Source of the DNA: Theobroma cacao
Taxonomy: Eukaryota > Streptophyta > Magnoliopsida > Malvales > Malvaceae
Reading direction: 5' to 3'
Assembly (NCBI RefSeq): GCF_000208745.1
Contig: NC_030856.1
Location: forward strand, 17,105,983-17,169,982
DNA: 64,000 nt
The notes under the pieces were generated by a model. That model did no database searches, had not been told where the DNA came from, and saw only the letters and a program-made list of their open reading frames with translations. A program made the position numbers and the translations under genes. Each line of letters begins with the position of its first letter. Position 1 is the stretch's first letter. This document shows, in pieces, positions 22,449 to 34,386 of the stretch.

Positions 22449-24954
22449 TGTGAGACCTCAACCCTTATAGGCTCATAACGAGGCATAGGCGTAATAATCG
22501 GGGCTAGGGGTCGTTTCATCATTTCCTCTAAAAAGCTCCCTGAAGAAGGTTTTATGATATTTTAAGGTCTAAATAGGCATAAAACTGGATAAATAATGTG
22601 TAATGATAAAAACACGAAGAAAACTAGAAGTTTCAATAATTTTCACCACAAGGGCAAAATGGTCATTTTTCACGTCAGGTCGAAATTTTTAAGATTCGTA
22701 AACCCGAGCATGTCTAGACCATTATGGACTTATTTTAGTATCAAAAGAGTAAAAAGATTGCACCAAGGATTGAAGGAGAACAAGTTAATGTGATAAGGGC
22801 ATTTTCGTAATTTCAAGTGGAATGGATAAGTTTGAGCTATAAATATCTTTTTCTTCCAGCAGCTTCTTCTCCTTCTTCTTCTTCCATCTCACGTTGTTTC
22901 CATCCTCCATGGAAGCTTGATATGAAACTTTCACAACTTTCTCTCTCTAGCTTTAATTTTCATACCTTTGTGCCCTTTTGACTAGAACCCTTGTACTCTT
23001 TCACTCTCTCACTTTAAAACCCTCAAAAAGTCCTTGTTCAGCATTTTCGCTCACTAATTAGAGGTTTAGAGAAAGAAAGAGAGATTTTTCATAATTGTTT
23101 GGAAGCTATTAGAAGAGAATTCAACTACAAAGAAACCCTAAGGTGAGTGATGAACTAGTCTTGGTTTTAAGTTGTTGATAATGGCTAGTAATTGGGATTA
23201 TGAGCTGTTTTATGGTTGAGTTGTTTATTCATTTTTAGTGTGATTAGAGTAGTGCAAGGAATAGCCATTTGATATAGTTGGAAGCCAATTAGGAATGACT
23301 AGAAGAATTTGAATTAGAAACTAGCTTTTGGAGTGGTATTAATGTAAATTGGATTGGTTGTGATGTTGTGTGTGTATAAGTTCCAACAAGGCCTCACATG
23401 CCCATTTGAACCATTAGTGGAGGTTAGAGTCAATTAGAGGTTCAGCAATACCGGTGAATGAAATTGCATTTGAAACTATTTTTGAGAATGTGAATGTGTT
23501 TGCACAAGACATTAAATGATTTTATCAAACTTTTCCTAAGAATGGGTGCTTGGGGAACAAGCCCTTGATAAATTATCTTTGTGTGGTGATTTATGGCTAT
23601 TATGGATTCATATACTGCTACATTATGTTGATATATATATATATATACATATGATTATATTGTTGTGTAATGATATTGACCCAGCTATGTGAGAGTAGGA
23701 GTGCGCATAAGCCGTTGCATATAAGCTGATGATGATGGGAGGGTGTGCATGATGATTGATATACATATATATATATATACATATATGGTATATGGTTGTA
23801 ATGCATGTGAAATTTTGGCATGTTGAACTTTTGAAATTTTTTAGCATTTCATGTTGAAATTGCCATGATGAATCTTGAGAATGTCCAATTTTCTTTCAAA
23901 TTGAGTTCATTGCAACACCAAATGGGTTTTTAATGCAAATGGGATCCTTTTTTTACTTAGGTGCCCTGCTTCTCGTTGCAGCGAGAAACATTCTGTTTTG
24001 GTATCAGAAAAGTCAATGCAGCGAAAATAAATCTCGATGCAACGAGAAACTCTCAGGTTCTGGTGTAGTATTTCACTGTGATGAAGATTTTGACCATGTT
24101 GCCATCCAAACTAGGAAAATTAATAAACATCAAAGTTATATCTCTGCCTCTTATCTTTCTAATGGTCTAAAAATCAGGTTAATTAGACTTTTGTAGTGGG
24201 AGATATGCTAGAAAATCTGAAACACATGCAAACTAGTACTGTTTCTCGCTGCAGTGAGAATGAACTTCACTACAGCAAGAAAAATTTTGTCCTACATGCT
24301 ACCCTATTCAATTGTTAACATATTTTTCACCCATTTAACTTCATGGATTGATCATGGGTTGTTGCAACACTATGAGGTTATTAATAAAAGTTTGAAATGA
24401 GAGGTTTTTAGTAAGAAATTAAATCAATCACATTGTTTTTGAAACAAGTGCATCATGATTTCCAAATTCTTCCTATTAATTGCTTGTTCCCTTTTTATGT
24501 TCACTCACTGAGTTTTGTACTCATGTTTTTAAAATTCATGTTTTCAGATTTGGAGGTAGTTGGGACCTAGATTGAGTCGCACACATATGCTCGTCTTCTT
24601 GGTAGGTACTATGGCATCTCAGTAGCTGTATCTTCACCCAGAGTCACTCCGCTAACAGTCTCGAGTCTATTACTTGTGAACATGTATATGTAATGTAAAC
24701 TACTAAGAGTCATGTTGTAAATGAAGTATGTATATGGATTGATGATGACAGTACTTTGATATATATAAAAATGAATATTCAGTTGCTATAAAATATTATT
24801 GGAACATTTACTTTTGAGATTTAACAGCACTTCATTTTAAAGATGATGAATGGGAATGATAATCGGAATTGCATAAGGAGGCTTGCTTGGGCTTAGTGGG
24901 CCATGCCCATTAGGCCCATGCGTCGGTCATAGCCCAAGAATTCGGGCTTTGACA
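22449..24954 (+). repeat. 3' LTR of the LARD-like element
   Basis: It starts TGTGAGACCTCAACC and ends GCTTTGACA. It carries a TATA box 22838-22845, donor AAG|GTGAGT at 23142/23143, acceptor-like ATAAG at 23376-23380, a second donor (GGTGAATG, one change) at 23453, a TA repeat 23632-23647, palindromes, module copy 24070-24213 and acceptor TTTTCAG 24541-24547. It has a single copy of the block duplicated in the 5' LTR. Confidence 0.9.
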
Positions 24955-26279
24955 CTATCACTATCCATCTCCCTCACCATCATCATCACTGGCAGGTGCA
25001 CACTCCCCTCGCACATGCACGGTTTCATTTGTCACACAATGGTACCATTTATGACATAGTATATATATATATATATATATAGCAACATTACACAGACACA
25101 TATAGATTCATCACACTATCCATTTCATAACATAAAAACATTTCATAAGGGCTTGTTCTCGTATGAGTTTTGAGGATAAAATAAATAAAACGCTTTAGGG
25201 ATTCAATCAAACATACTTGTATACATATCCCAAAACCGTTTTAATGCAAGTTCACTCACCGGTATTTGTTGAACCTTTAGTCGACTCTAACTTCCCTAAT
25301 GGTCCAGTTGGGGTTAAGAGGCCTTCTTAGAACCTATCACACACCAAAAACATCATAGCCAATCCAATTTACATTAATGTTGCTGCAAAAGCTAATTCTT
25401 AAATCAAACTTCAAAAGCTTTTCCTATCTACCTTCTAATTACCATTTGATTAGCTATTTAGTTTCTCTTCTTTAGTAACATTAGAAATAGATAACCAACT
25501 TCAGCAATAACACAACTCATTTCTTCAATTAATAGCCATTATCAACAACTTAAAATCACTCCTAATTCATCACTCACCTTGGTGGATTATAATGAAATTC
25601 CTTCTCAAACTTCTTCCAAGCTATTGTAGAAGTTCCCTTTTTCTCTCTCTAAAACACCTAGCTAGTTAGAGAGAATATGGAAGTAAGACTTTCGAGGGTT
25701 TCAAAGTGAGAGAGTGAAAGAGCATAAGGTTCTATGAAAGGGTACACAAAAGCATGAAAAGTGGAGCCAGCTTGAGAGAGTTATTAAAGTTTGAAGAAAA
25801 CTCCCATAGAGGATGAAGAAACGTGAGAGGGAAGAAGAAGAAGCTGCTGGAAATGTGAGAAGAAGCTGCTGGAAGATGATATTTATAGCTCAAGTTTATC
25901 CAACTCCACTTAAATTACGAAAATGCCCTTGAAAAGTTAGCTTGTTCTCCTCCAGTCTTTTGTGCTATCTTTTTACTCTTTTTACACTAGGACAAGGTCA
26001 TAATAGTCTAGAAATACTCGGGTTCACGAAAACTTAAAAATTTTGACTCCATATGAAAAATGACCATTTTGCCCATACCTTGGAAATCATCATTATTTTT
26101 ATTTTCTTCGTCAGTTTACCCTTATTTTCATCATTCATCCATGCCTTAGGCCTACTTAGGCCTCAACATTATTTGAAAGTCTACTTCTAGTGGTTCACTA
26201 AGGAAATGATGAAATTACCCTTGGCCCGTGTTATCACGTCTACACCTAGTCACGAGTCTATAAAGATCAAGGTCTCACA
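24955..26279 (-). mobile_element. Chromovirus solo LTR A, right part
   Basis: It continues 13846-15238 after the CTATC duplication. It has the GTGCACAC...CATCATC block, a TA repeat (25060-25081), a second-donor equivalent (RC of CACTCACCGG, 25252-25262), the first donor (RC of ACTCACCTTGG, boundary 25577/25578), a TATA box (RC 25880-25887), and a sense start TGTGAGACCTTGATC reading from 26279. Confidence 0.85.
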
Positions 26280-26798
26280 CTGTGGGCTTGAGTGACTTAG
26301 CACTGCGACCTCTATCACCTGGCTGCCTTATGTGTAGTCTACATTTCTCTATCTTTTTCAGACATGATTTTCACTTCAATCTGGGCTAAACTAGGAAAAG
26401 TGGTAAAAACAAAAGTTGTAGCCCATTCTCTTAGCTTTCCAATGAATTAAAACTCACATCAATTGGACTTCTTCAACTAAAGTTATCTTTAAATTACTGT
26501 AGCATGTATGAGTGACTCCTTCACCATACTTGTGCTATCATATCTTAATTTCACCTTGCTCATTGCATATCTCACATGAAAAACCATGAGAGAAATCGAC
26601 ATTAACTTGTCTTAAAGTAAATTAAAAACAAAATAAAGTAAAATAAAGCTAAAACAACTTAATTTAAATATTCAAAATTTAATCTAACTTACATTTGAAA
26701 AACATCTAAAATGCTAAAATCTGAACCCAAAACTCAAAAGTCTAACAACTAAAGTTCCCAGAATGTGTTAAAAATAAATCTATATAATAGAGTTATCA
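26280..26798 (-). mobile_element. Solo LTR X (copy 1), right part
   Basis: It continues 12690-13845 and ends GAGTTATCA, followed by target duplication ACAAA. It contains a copy of the shared module (26371-26510) in antisense relative to the LTR. The module here has a related but distinct sequence and no CTCGCTGCAG palindromes. Homologous to 46240-46698. Confidence 0.78.
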
Positions 26799-26814
26799 AC
26801 AAATAAACACGTGC

Positions 26815-26960
26815 CTTATTCTTAAATGCCTTAGCATATTTGGAAATGTTAGGTGCCTTAGCATATTTGGAAATGTTAAGTGCCTTAGCACACTTGGATA
26901 TTGTAGGGACCATAGTATCTTTGGATTTTGTTAGGTGCTATAGCACTATTGGATAATTGC
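26815..26960. repeat. 28-bp degenerate tandem repeat, right part
   Basis: About five more units (core GCCTTAGCATATTTGGAAAT) continue the array of 12402-12689, which confirms that X inserted into it. Confidence 0.82.
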
Positions 26961-27370
26961 ATTGATGCATGATCATACATGAATCATTTTGCTTATATAT
27001 TTTGCTTGCTCATATACTGATTTTCAATGCCCCCGTTATTATGGTTGAGCTACATGGTCATAATATATGATTAAGCATTTGAATTGAGAAATTGATTGGA
27101 TTAGAATTCTTGGTAATAACATGTCACAAAATATAGAATTATGGAGGTTTTGAAACCTTAAATTTGATAAATTGAAAGAGGGGAATTGATTTTAAAGTCA
27201 ATGAGGTGAAATTGGAAGGCTTTAAGGCCAAAATTTTAAATCTATAAGTGTGGGGATCGACCCTCAAGGACCATAGGGAAGATCCCCTCAGCCAATAGAA
27301 CATTCAGAAGGTGCTTTGTTTTTCAAGGTATTAACCCCCTTTGAAAGAGAGGTCAATCCTAGTTGAGCAA
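26961..27370 (+). repeat. Right part of the interrupted LTR-like segment
   Basis: No gene seen. GGGGATCGACCCTC (27254-27267) and GGTCAATCCTAG words match those of 11830-11985. Probably the remainder of the same LTR, with its end not defined. Confidence 0.4.
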
Positions 27371-29236
27371 AATGCTGGGGAAGTTGTTAATATAGTAAGC
27401 TCAATGCAATAAACATCAAAAGGGGGGTTGAATTGGTATTTTAAAAATTTTCTTTGCAAACTTAATGAAAAATAACCCCTTTTGAAAAGAAAATTTTCTT
27501 CTTTTGTCGAAAATAAAGCAAGTGATTTTTCTTTAAAGCAAATATCAACAATAAATGAAAAAGCACAAAAGTAAATCAAGACACTAGGAATTTTATAGTG
27601 ATTTGGCTTTCTTAAATGCCTACATCCACTCCCTTGGCTCAACAAAGCATTTCCAATCCACTAAAAAGATTCTTGCTTTTTGATGAGATTAGATTATAAC
27701 TATTACATCAATTGTTAGAAAAGTTAGCTCAGTGAAAATATCTAAAAGGGTGGTGAATTGAATTAAATGAATATTTTGAACTTTAAAAACTGGAAAACAC
27801 TACTGTAGTCGACTACAAAAAGTTTTTAGTCAACTATGCTCATGAAGAACTTGTTTTAAAGCAATTTGAAAACCGTGTAGTTGACTCTACTATTCTTATA
27901 ATAGACCCTTGATTAGTAGAGTGGTTCTCAAAAGAAGCAAAAGGAGTTTCAGGGAGAGTTATGATGTATATGTAAATCTTTTACAAAACTACTGAATCAA
28001 ATGCAAGCAAATGATTATTTTTGAAATGCTTTAAGTGATTTTCAAGTACAAATCTAATCAGTGTAAAACAAGAAAATATTTCCAAGAGTAAAGTGTATTG
28101 ATGATAAACAAGGACTCAATAAAGGATAAAAAATAAGATGTTTAGAATATGAATAAACTTAACCACTTCATTGAATAGGTTTTCTTGAAATGAAGTATAG
28201 CAAAACAAGACAATGATAAAACAAAAACATTAGGTAAAAATCTTACTTTTTACCGATTGGATTTTATACTTGTGTTACAATCAAGGCAAGTGATTTTTTC
28301 TAAAATAAAATTTGAACAATAAATCATAAAGCTTAAAAGTAAATCAAAACACAAAGATTTATAGTGCTACGGCTTTTCAAGTGCCTTCATCCATTCCCTT
28401 GGTTCACCAAGGAATTTACAATCCACAAAAAAAATTCTTGCTTTTTAATAGAAAATGATAACCCTTACACAATCCATAAAGGGATTTTTGGTTTTTAGCT
28501 GGTAACAATAACCCTTACAATGGCTTTTTCATCGAATCAAGCGATAACCGATGGTTTTAATAGGTTCACCATAGACCCATGATTTTTAATGGGCTTACCA
28601 CAAACCCATGCACAATACATAAAAGGATTTTGGCTTTTCGATAGGAAGTGATAACCTTTAAAAAATAGTTTTTTACGACTAAGCTAGAACCTTTACAAGG
28701 ATAACAATAAAGCCTCTAAAAGGTGGGTTTTGCTAGTTTGGTACAATGGAGGAAGAATGCCTAACATTAGGTATAAACATAGAATATAAGGATGGGAGTG
28801 AAAGCACAAAGGAATTTTAGCTCAAGAAGGCTTGGTTTCTCTCATTTTCTTTCAAGACTTTGATCCTCAATAGTTTGGCCTTTTTCTTTCTTCTTCCTCA
28901 ACTTGAAATGCTTTCCAATGATTCTTTTTATAGTTGAAAGAGTCTTGGAGCCATTGAAAGTTATTAGAGTAAGAAACTAGCTATTTTACTCCAAATTTTG
29001 TGTCGAACAGTTGCTTGTAGTGAGTATGGAAGTTCTCTAATTGATCCCCTTATAGAAAGCTTGTATTTTTTAGATGTAGCTTGGTGTAGTCGACTATTAC
29101 TTACTCAAGGTCGACTACAAACTTTATTGGGTTGACTATGGCTGTATCTTTTGAAGTTGTCTTGCTACCTAATGTAGAAACTACAATTGTCTAGTCTCTT
29201 CTGACATAATTTTGAGCTTAATTAGATCTTAATTGG
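27371..29236. repeat. Unclassified repeat with GTAGTCGACTAC words and an internal duplication
   Basis: No credible gene. Two related ~200-bp blocks at about 27500-27700 and 28270-28470 share phrases (AAGCAAGTGATTTTT, CTTCATCCA.TCCCTTGG, GATTCTTGCTTTTT). Palindromic TGTAGTCGACTACA is at 27804-27817, with variants at 27828-27837, 27874-27887 and 29092-29130. Possibly an LTR of a family without a surviving coding domain. Confidence 0.5.
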
Positions 29237-29487
29237 TGTTGTTGAATTTTCACACGAAAGCACGTTATCACAAACGAGTAATATAATGATAAGTAGAGTA
29301 TCATTCCCATAGAGATTTGTTCTTAAATTTTTATTAAGTACTCAAATATTATAAGAAAACAATCTTATTTAAGTAACCAAAATTTGTTGAATATTAATCA
29401 AAATGAAATTAAAATAAGCACTAAATTAATAAGCAGAAATAAAAGATATTTGAAAAAGACAATAGACTCAAGACTTAGGATTTCTAG
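29237..29487 (-). mobile_element. LTR X (copy 2), left part
   Basis: It begins TGTTGTTGAATTTT like copy 1 and is interrupted by the chromovirus at 29488. It resumes at 45319 and ends near 46698, next to an Athila/Tat-type internal region on the minus strand, so it is that element's 3' LTR. Confidence 0.75.
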
Positions 29488-32082
29488 TGTGAAACCTTGA
29501 CCTTCATAGACACGTAACTAGAGATGGAACTTATGTTTAAAGGTTTAATTTGAGCTAATGATACTAGTTTTACATTATGTATAATTATTTTATGTCGTTA
29601 TAGGAGTAGGATTCAAAAATAATTTCAATTGGGGAAGAAAGGTGTATAATGAGTTATTGCTCTATTTGCATATGTTTTAGTATTTCAAGCATATCTCCCA
29701 CTACAGAAGTCCAAGTGACATGATTTTTGGACCATTAGGAAGCTAAGAGGCAGGGATAAAACTTTGATGTTTACCACTTTGCCCAGTTTTGATGGGAATG
29801 TGGTCAAAATCGTTGTTGAAATGGAAGTACTATGCTAGGAGAACAGATTCGGATAGAACATTTGAGCGTCGCAGTGTTGGAAATTGAGAGCCGTGACCTT
29901 CACCATAATTTCCACAAATAACAAGTTTAGGGGATTTTTGAAGCTAGGACTTTTGGGTGTTACTTAAGGGACCACTTTTAAAGGATTTTGGACCTTTTCC
30001 AATGTCAAAAGAGTAAAAGATTGCACAGGAAAAGGAGGAAGTCAAGTGGCCTTGTTAAGGGCATTATTGTAATTGCATGAAGATTTAGATAAGCTTTAAC
30101 TATAAAAATCTCATTCTTCGAGTAGATTCTTCATTTCTCTAGTAACTTCTTATTCACCTTCCTCCCATCTTATGGTTCTCTCCTCTTTCATGAAAGCTTC
30201 TCTCAAGCTTCTATCACTCTCCCAAACTAACCTTAATTTTTGTTCTTTACACACACTGTTGTAGGGTTTTTTTTTACTCTTTCACTCCTTCACCTTAAAA
30301 AAACCCTTAAAAGTCTTTCTTCAATACTTTCTCTCACCAGCTGAATTCTGCAAAGAGAGAAAGAGAGGTTTCATGATAGCTTGAGGACTCTTAAGAAGAA
30401 ATTTCATTATAATCCACCAAGGTGAGTGATGAATTGGGGCTGGTTTTAAGTTGTTGATAAAGGCTAATAATTAGAGTTATGAATTATGTATTGATGAAGT
30501 CGTTTATCTATTTCTAGTGTTACTAAAGTAGAGAACTGAATAGCCAATCAAATGGTAATGGAAGATGGATAAGAAGGGCTAGTGAAGCTTGATTTTGGAA
30601 AATAGCTTTTAGAGTGATATAAATGTAAATTGGATTGGCTGTGATGTTTTTGTGCGTGATAGGTTCCAACGAGGCCCTCTGCCCCATTTGAACCATTAGG
30701 GAAGTTAGAGTCGATTAAAGGTTCAACAAATACCAGTGAGTGAACTTGCATAAAATGTTTTGGGATATACATATACATGTTTGATTGAATCCCCATAAAA
30801 TGTTTTATTGGTTTTTATTCAAAAGTCGCATGGGAACAAGCCCTTATGAAATGTTTTTATATTATCAAATTGATAGTGTGATGAATCCATACGTTTCTGC
30901 ATAATGTTGATATATATATATATATAACATTGTGTGACAAATGCAACCATGCATGTGCGGGGTGAGTGTGCACTCACCGATGATGATGATGGTGAGGGAG
31001 ATGGATGGTGATACTGCTCGTGTGCACAATGTGGGGGAATGTACACGATGGCATTAGCTATGCACGATGTGGGGGGATGCACATGAGTTGGTTGAGATGG
31101 GGTGTCTAGCTATGTGCACAATGTGGGAGGATGCACATGAGCTGGGTGAGATGAGGTGTCCAACTATGTGCACGATGTGGGGGGATGCACATGAGCTAGA
31201 TGAGATAGGGTGTTCGGCTATGTGCACTATGTGGGGGGATGCAAATGAGCTGGATGAGATATGGTGGTATGCTAATTGATATATGTTTAAGTATATATAT
31301 ACGTAATAGAGAGATCATTATTATAACATGTGATTATATGGCATGATGAATCTTGAAAATTTCCCATTTACTTCTAAAATAATTTTATTGTAGTGAGAAA
31401 CATTCTGTTTATACTACTTTGCTCGGATGATTGGTGGAAATTTCCTCTCCTTCCAATTTCATGCTGAATATGGTTCCTTCATCAGTAAATGATTTAATAA
31501 CCAAGGGTTTAATGGAGGGATTTTAATAAGAACTTCAAATAAGTTACATTGTTTTCAAATAAGTGCATCATGATTATCAACATTACTTATCATTGCTTGT
31601 TCCCTTTTTATGTTCACTCATTGAGTTTGTACTCACTGTTTTTAACTTCATGCTTTCAGATTAGGAGCCAGTTGGAACTTAGGTTGAGGTGTCTACGTAG
31701 TTTTGTCTTTTTGGAAGGTATGTTGGCATTCAGTAGCCGTCCTTTCACCTTGGTCGTTCCGCTGAAAGCCCAGAGTCATTTTATTTGTAAATACATATAT
31801 GTGATGTACAGAACTAAAATGCAAGCCTTAGAGCATATGTATATTTTGATTGGTAAGCCACCATCAGTGGCAATCGTTAACATTATTTGGGTTAATGTGA
31901 AATGCAAGTTTGATTGCTATAACATATTAATTAGGTTCTTATAGATTGGAAGTATGAAAGGTGACTTTAAGAATAGTTGATGGAATAATGAGTAGGATTA
32001 TAAAAGTAGGCTTGCTTAGGCTTGGTGGGCTATGCCCATTGGGTTCATGCACCAGTCACGACTCAAAAATCGGGTTACGACA
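29488..32082 (+). repeat. 5' LTR of the chromovirus
   Basis: It starts TGTGAAACCTTG and ends GGTTACGACA. The shared module is near the start (29691-29825), in antisense relative to the LTR. Other landmarks are a TATA box 30101-30107, first donor AAG|GTGAGT at about 30421, acceptor-like GATAG at 30658-30662, second donor-like AGTGAGTGAA (30734-30743), TA repeat, a 54-bp tandem array (31022-31265) and acceptor CTTTCAG near 31654-31660. Confidence 0.9.
31022..31265. repeat. 54-bp tandem repeat in the LTR (about 4.5 units)
   Basis: Units start GTGCACGATGTGGGGGGATG and continue CACATGAGCTGG.TGAGATG. Because 54 is divisible by three, an open frame with an 18-residue period crosses it, but there is no reason to call it a protein. 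The matching array in the 3' LTR is at 41440-41685. Inverted relatives occur in minus-strand LTRs at 15128-15232, 38277-38520 and 43461-43633. Confidence 0.88.
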
Positions 32083-32086
32083 AAGT

Positions 32087-32100
32087 TGGTATCAGAGCCC
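32087..32100 (+). other. Primer binding site of the chromovirus
   Basis: TGGTATCAGAGCCC, the exact initiator-Met tRNA complement, starts five bases after the LTR end. Confidence 0.9.
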
Positions 32101-32308
32101 TAGGTTGTTTAGGTTATAGGACTTCTTTTTTGTTGGTCCAGCGGAGTGTCGAGTCTTTATGTGGAAACTTCAGTTATGAAGTGTGAACCGCGACACATTT
32201 TACAACCAAGTGATTGCATAGATTCCCTATCTTAGAAACCACCTTTTTCCCTTAAGTATAATTATAAACTGTGTTTAATAACAGGTGTTTGCTCTTGTCT
32301 AGGTACGA

Positions 32309-33735
32309 ATGCCGCCTAAGACACAAGCCACCTCAAGACGAATGGGGGAGCAAGATGCTCCTAATAAGAAGACAAATAGGCCACGGGCAACAACTCTTAG
32401 GGGGCAAGGTAGACGTGGCGGGGCCACTAGGCCGGTGAGGGCAAATGCACCTGTGGGTAGATGAAAAGAGGGATAGTTTTTGGGTGATGTGGATTAACAA
32501 GTAATTTGGGGCATTACCATCGAGGACTTGGCGGCCGGCCTACAGAGAGTTAATTGGGTTGTAGAAATGATGACAATCCGTATGGATGATATACCAAGGA
32601 TAGTGGAAGGGAGACGTACAGTACAAGAATCCCCTAGTTCCCAAGGGTAGGCCGAACTCCAACATTTTGAGGTCGAGAGGGATCATGTAGAGATTTCTCT
32701 TTATGATTTTCTTAAGCTTAAGCCTCCATAATTTTCAGGGTCTGATGCATTGGAGATACTCCATATTTTCTTAGATAAGATGGAGAAAATTTGTAAAGCC
32801 TAGGGATGTTCCAATGTCCGATCAATAATGCTAGCCGCCTTTCGATTAGAGGACATGGCGCAAGAGTGGTATAGCTCCTTATGTAAAGGCAGACTAATGG
32901 ATGTAGCACCATTAACTTGGAGTGAGTTCAGTAAAGCTTTCTTAGATTGATTTTTACCATTTAGTGTACGTAATGCCAAAGCCAAGAGTTTGAGGCATTG
33001 GTGCAGACCTCGAGTATGACAGTGTTGGATTATGACATAAAATTCACACAGTTGTTTCGGTATGCACCCTATTTAGTTGCTATAGAGGAGATAAAGATAC
33101 AAAGGTTTGTGGATGGGCTAGTGGAGCCATTGTTTAGGGCTGTGGCATCTCGAGATTTCAATAGCTATTCCATAGCAGTGGATTATGCTCAGCGGATTGA
33201 GATGAGGACTAGTGAGAGTAGAGCTGTGAGGGATAGAGTACAAAAGGCCAAGACAGAGGGTTATCAAGGTCGTAGAGATTTCAGTAGTGGTATTTCATCT
33301 TTTAGCCGTCAGGGTCCACAAAGAGACTCACGATTGCCCCAAAAGGGGAGTGACGTGACCAGTGTCAACGTTGGACCAGGGTAGAAAACTTTTAATGTAG
33401 AAAGGTAGTAAAATTCTAGACAGAGTAGTCAAGTTATCCACCCTTGTGATACTTGTGGGAGACGACATAGTGGATGATGCTTATGTACTACGTTAGCTTG
33501 TTATGGGTGTGGTCAATCGAGACATATTAAGAAGGATTTCCCGATAGCTCATCAATCACAAGGTTCTGCTCGTGGCACCACCCAGCCAACTTCGTTTGCT
33601 CCTTTAGTTGCTGCCTCATTTGATCGGAAGGCTAGTGGATCAAGAGGTAGAGGTGTTGTTACTTCCTCTCAGGGCAGGACATCTAGGTCTGTACGTCAAA
33701 GTTCTATTGGTAGGGGCCAAACGAGGGTATATGCT
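32309..33735 (+). pseudogene. Chromovirus gag, broken
   Basis: The ATG at 32309 starts MPPKTQATSRRMGEQDAP. Later pieces are [31 protein letters not shown] and [11 protein letters not shown], the capsid-like retrotransposon gag domain. After a frameshift near 32998 a 129-codon open stretch (32998-33384) reads on from [20 protein letters not shown] to [16 protein letters not shown]. The zinc knuckle near 33499-33543 reads [15 protein letters not shown], with the last Cys replaced by Phe. At least six in-frame stops. It would form the capsid around the element's RNA if intact. Confidence 0.88.
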
Positions 33736-34386
33736 TTAACACCCTAGGAGGCCCAAACATCTAATGTAATGGTCTCAAGTACTCTTTCTATTTGTAATAT
33801 GGATGCTTGAGTATTGTTTGATCCTGGTGCTACCAATTCTTTTATTTCTCCATGTTTTGCATCTCGTTTGGGTAAAGATCGTGTTAGGAGATAAGAGCAA
33901 TTAGTGGTGTCTACTCCTTTAAAGGAGGTATTTATGGCCGAATGGGAATATGAGTCTTGTGTAGTTTGAGTCAAAAACAAACACATTTTGGTGAATCCAG
34001 TGGTGTTAGATATGTTAGACTTTGACGTGATCTTGAGAATGGATTAGCTATCACCTTGTCATGCCAGTATGGATTGTTATCATAAATTGGTTAGCTTTGA
34101 TTTTCCCGGTGAACCATCGTTTAGTATTTAGGGGGATAGGAGTAATGCTCCAACAAATTTGATATCAGTCATGGCTATAGAAGGTTATTAAGATAGGGTT
34201 GTTCAGATTACTTGGCTATTGTGAGAGATACTCAAGCAAAGGTTGGAGATATAAGCCAAGTATCAGTAATGAATGAGTTCATGGATGTATTTCCCGAGGA
34301 ATTACCAAATTTGCCTCCTGAGCAAAAGATTGAATTTCCATAGATTTGATTCCTGAAACTAGACCTATATCCATACCCCATATAGA
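33736..34386 (+). pseudogene. Chromovirus aspartic protease region, broken
   Basis: The sequence reads LFDPGATNSFISPCFASRLG near 33817; the active-site triad DSG/DAG is changed to DPG. FDVILRMD follows near 34021-34044. Stops interrupt it (for example at 33892 and 33967). The domain would cleave the gag-pol polyprotein. It is in the usual place between gag and RT. Confidence 0.82.

Larger units (their letters stand above)
15239..24954 (+). mobile_element. Full-length non-autonomous LTR retrotransposon (LARD-like)
   Basis: This 9716-bp element has LTRs at 15239-17886 and 22449-24954, a primer binding site, a polypurine tract and a perfect 5-bp target duplication CTATC (15234-15238 and 24955-24959). 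The 4.56-kb internal region lacks protease, RT, RNase H and integrase. Only a 42-codon gag-like start and about 20 codons of chromodomain tail remain. Long LTRs plus a long non-coding interior fit a large retrotransposon derivative. By eye the first ~400 LTR bases differ by roughly 7 percent, so it moved later than the elements it interrupts. Mobilisation in trans by the related autonomous chromovirus is inferred from shared LTR, primer site and tail. Confidence 0.88.

Noticed and set aside
31067..31279. Open frame with an 18-residue repeat (WGDAHELGEM type)
   Set aside because: It is a by-product of a 54-bp tandem repeat in a non-coding LTR region. Similar Cys/His/Pro-rich frames at 38154-38675, 41470-41661, 43379-43675, 55089-55496 and 62800-63246 have the same cause.
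32087..32100. tRNA gene fragment
   Set aside because: TGGTATCAGAGC at 17890, 32087, 50196 and 61792 is the complement of the initiator tRNA 3' end next to LTR ends, so it is a primer site. No cloverleaf sequence surrounds it.
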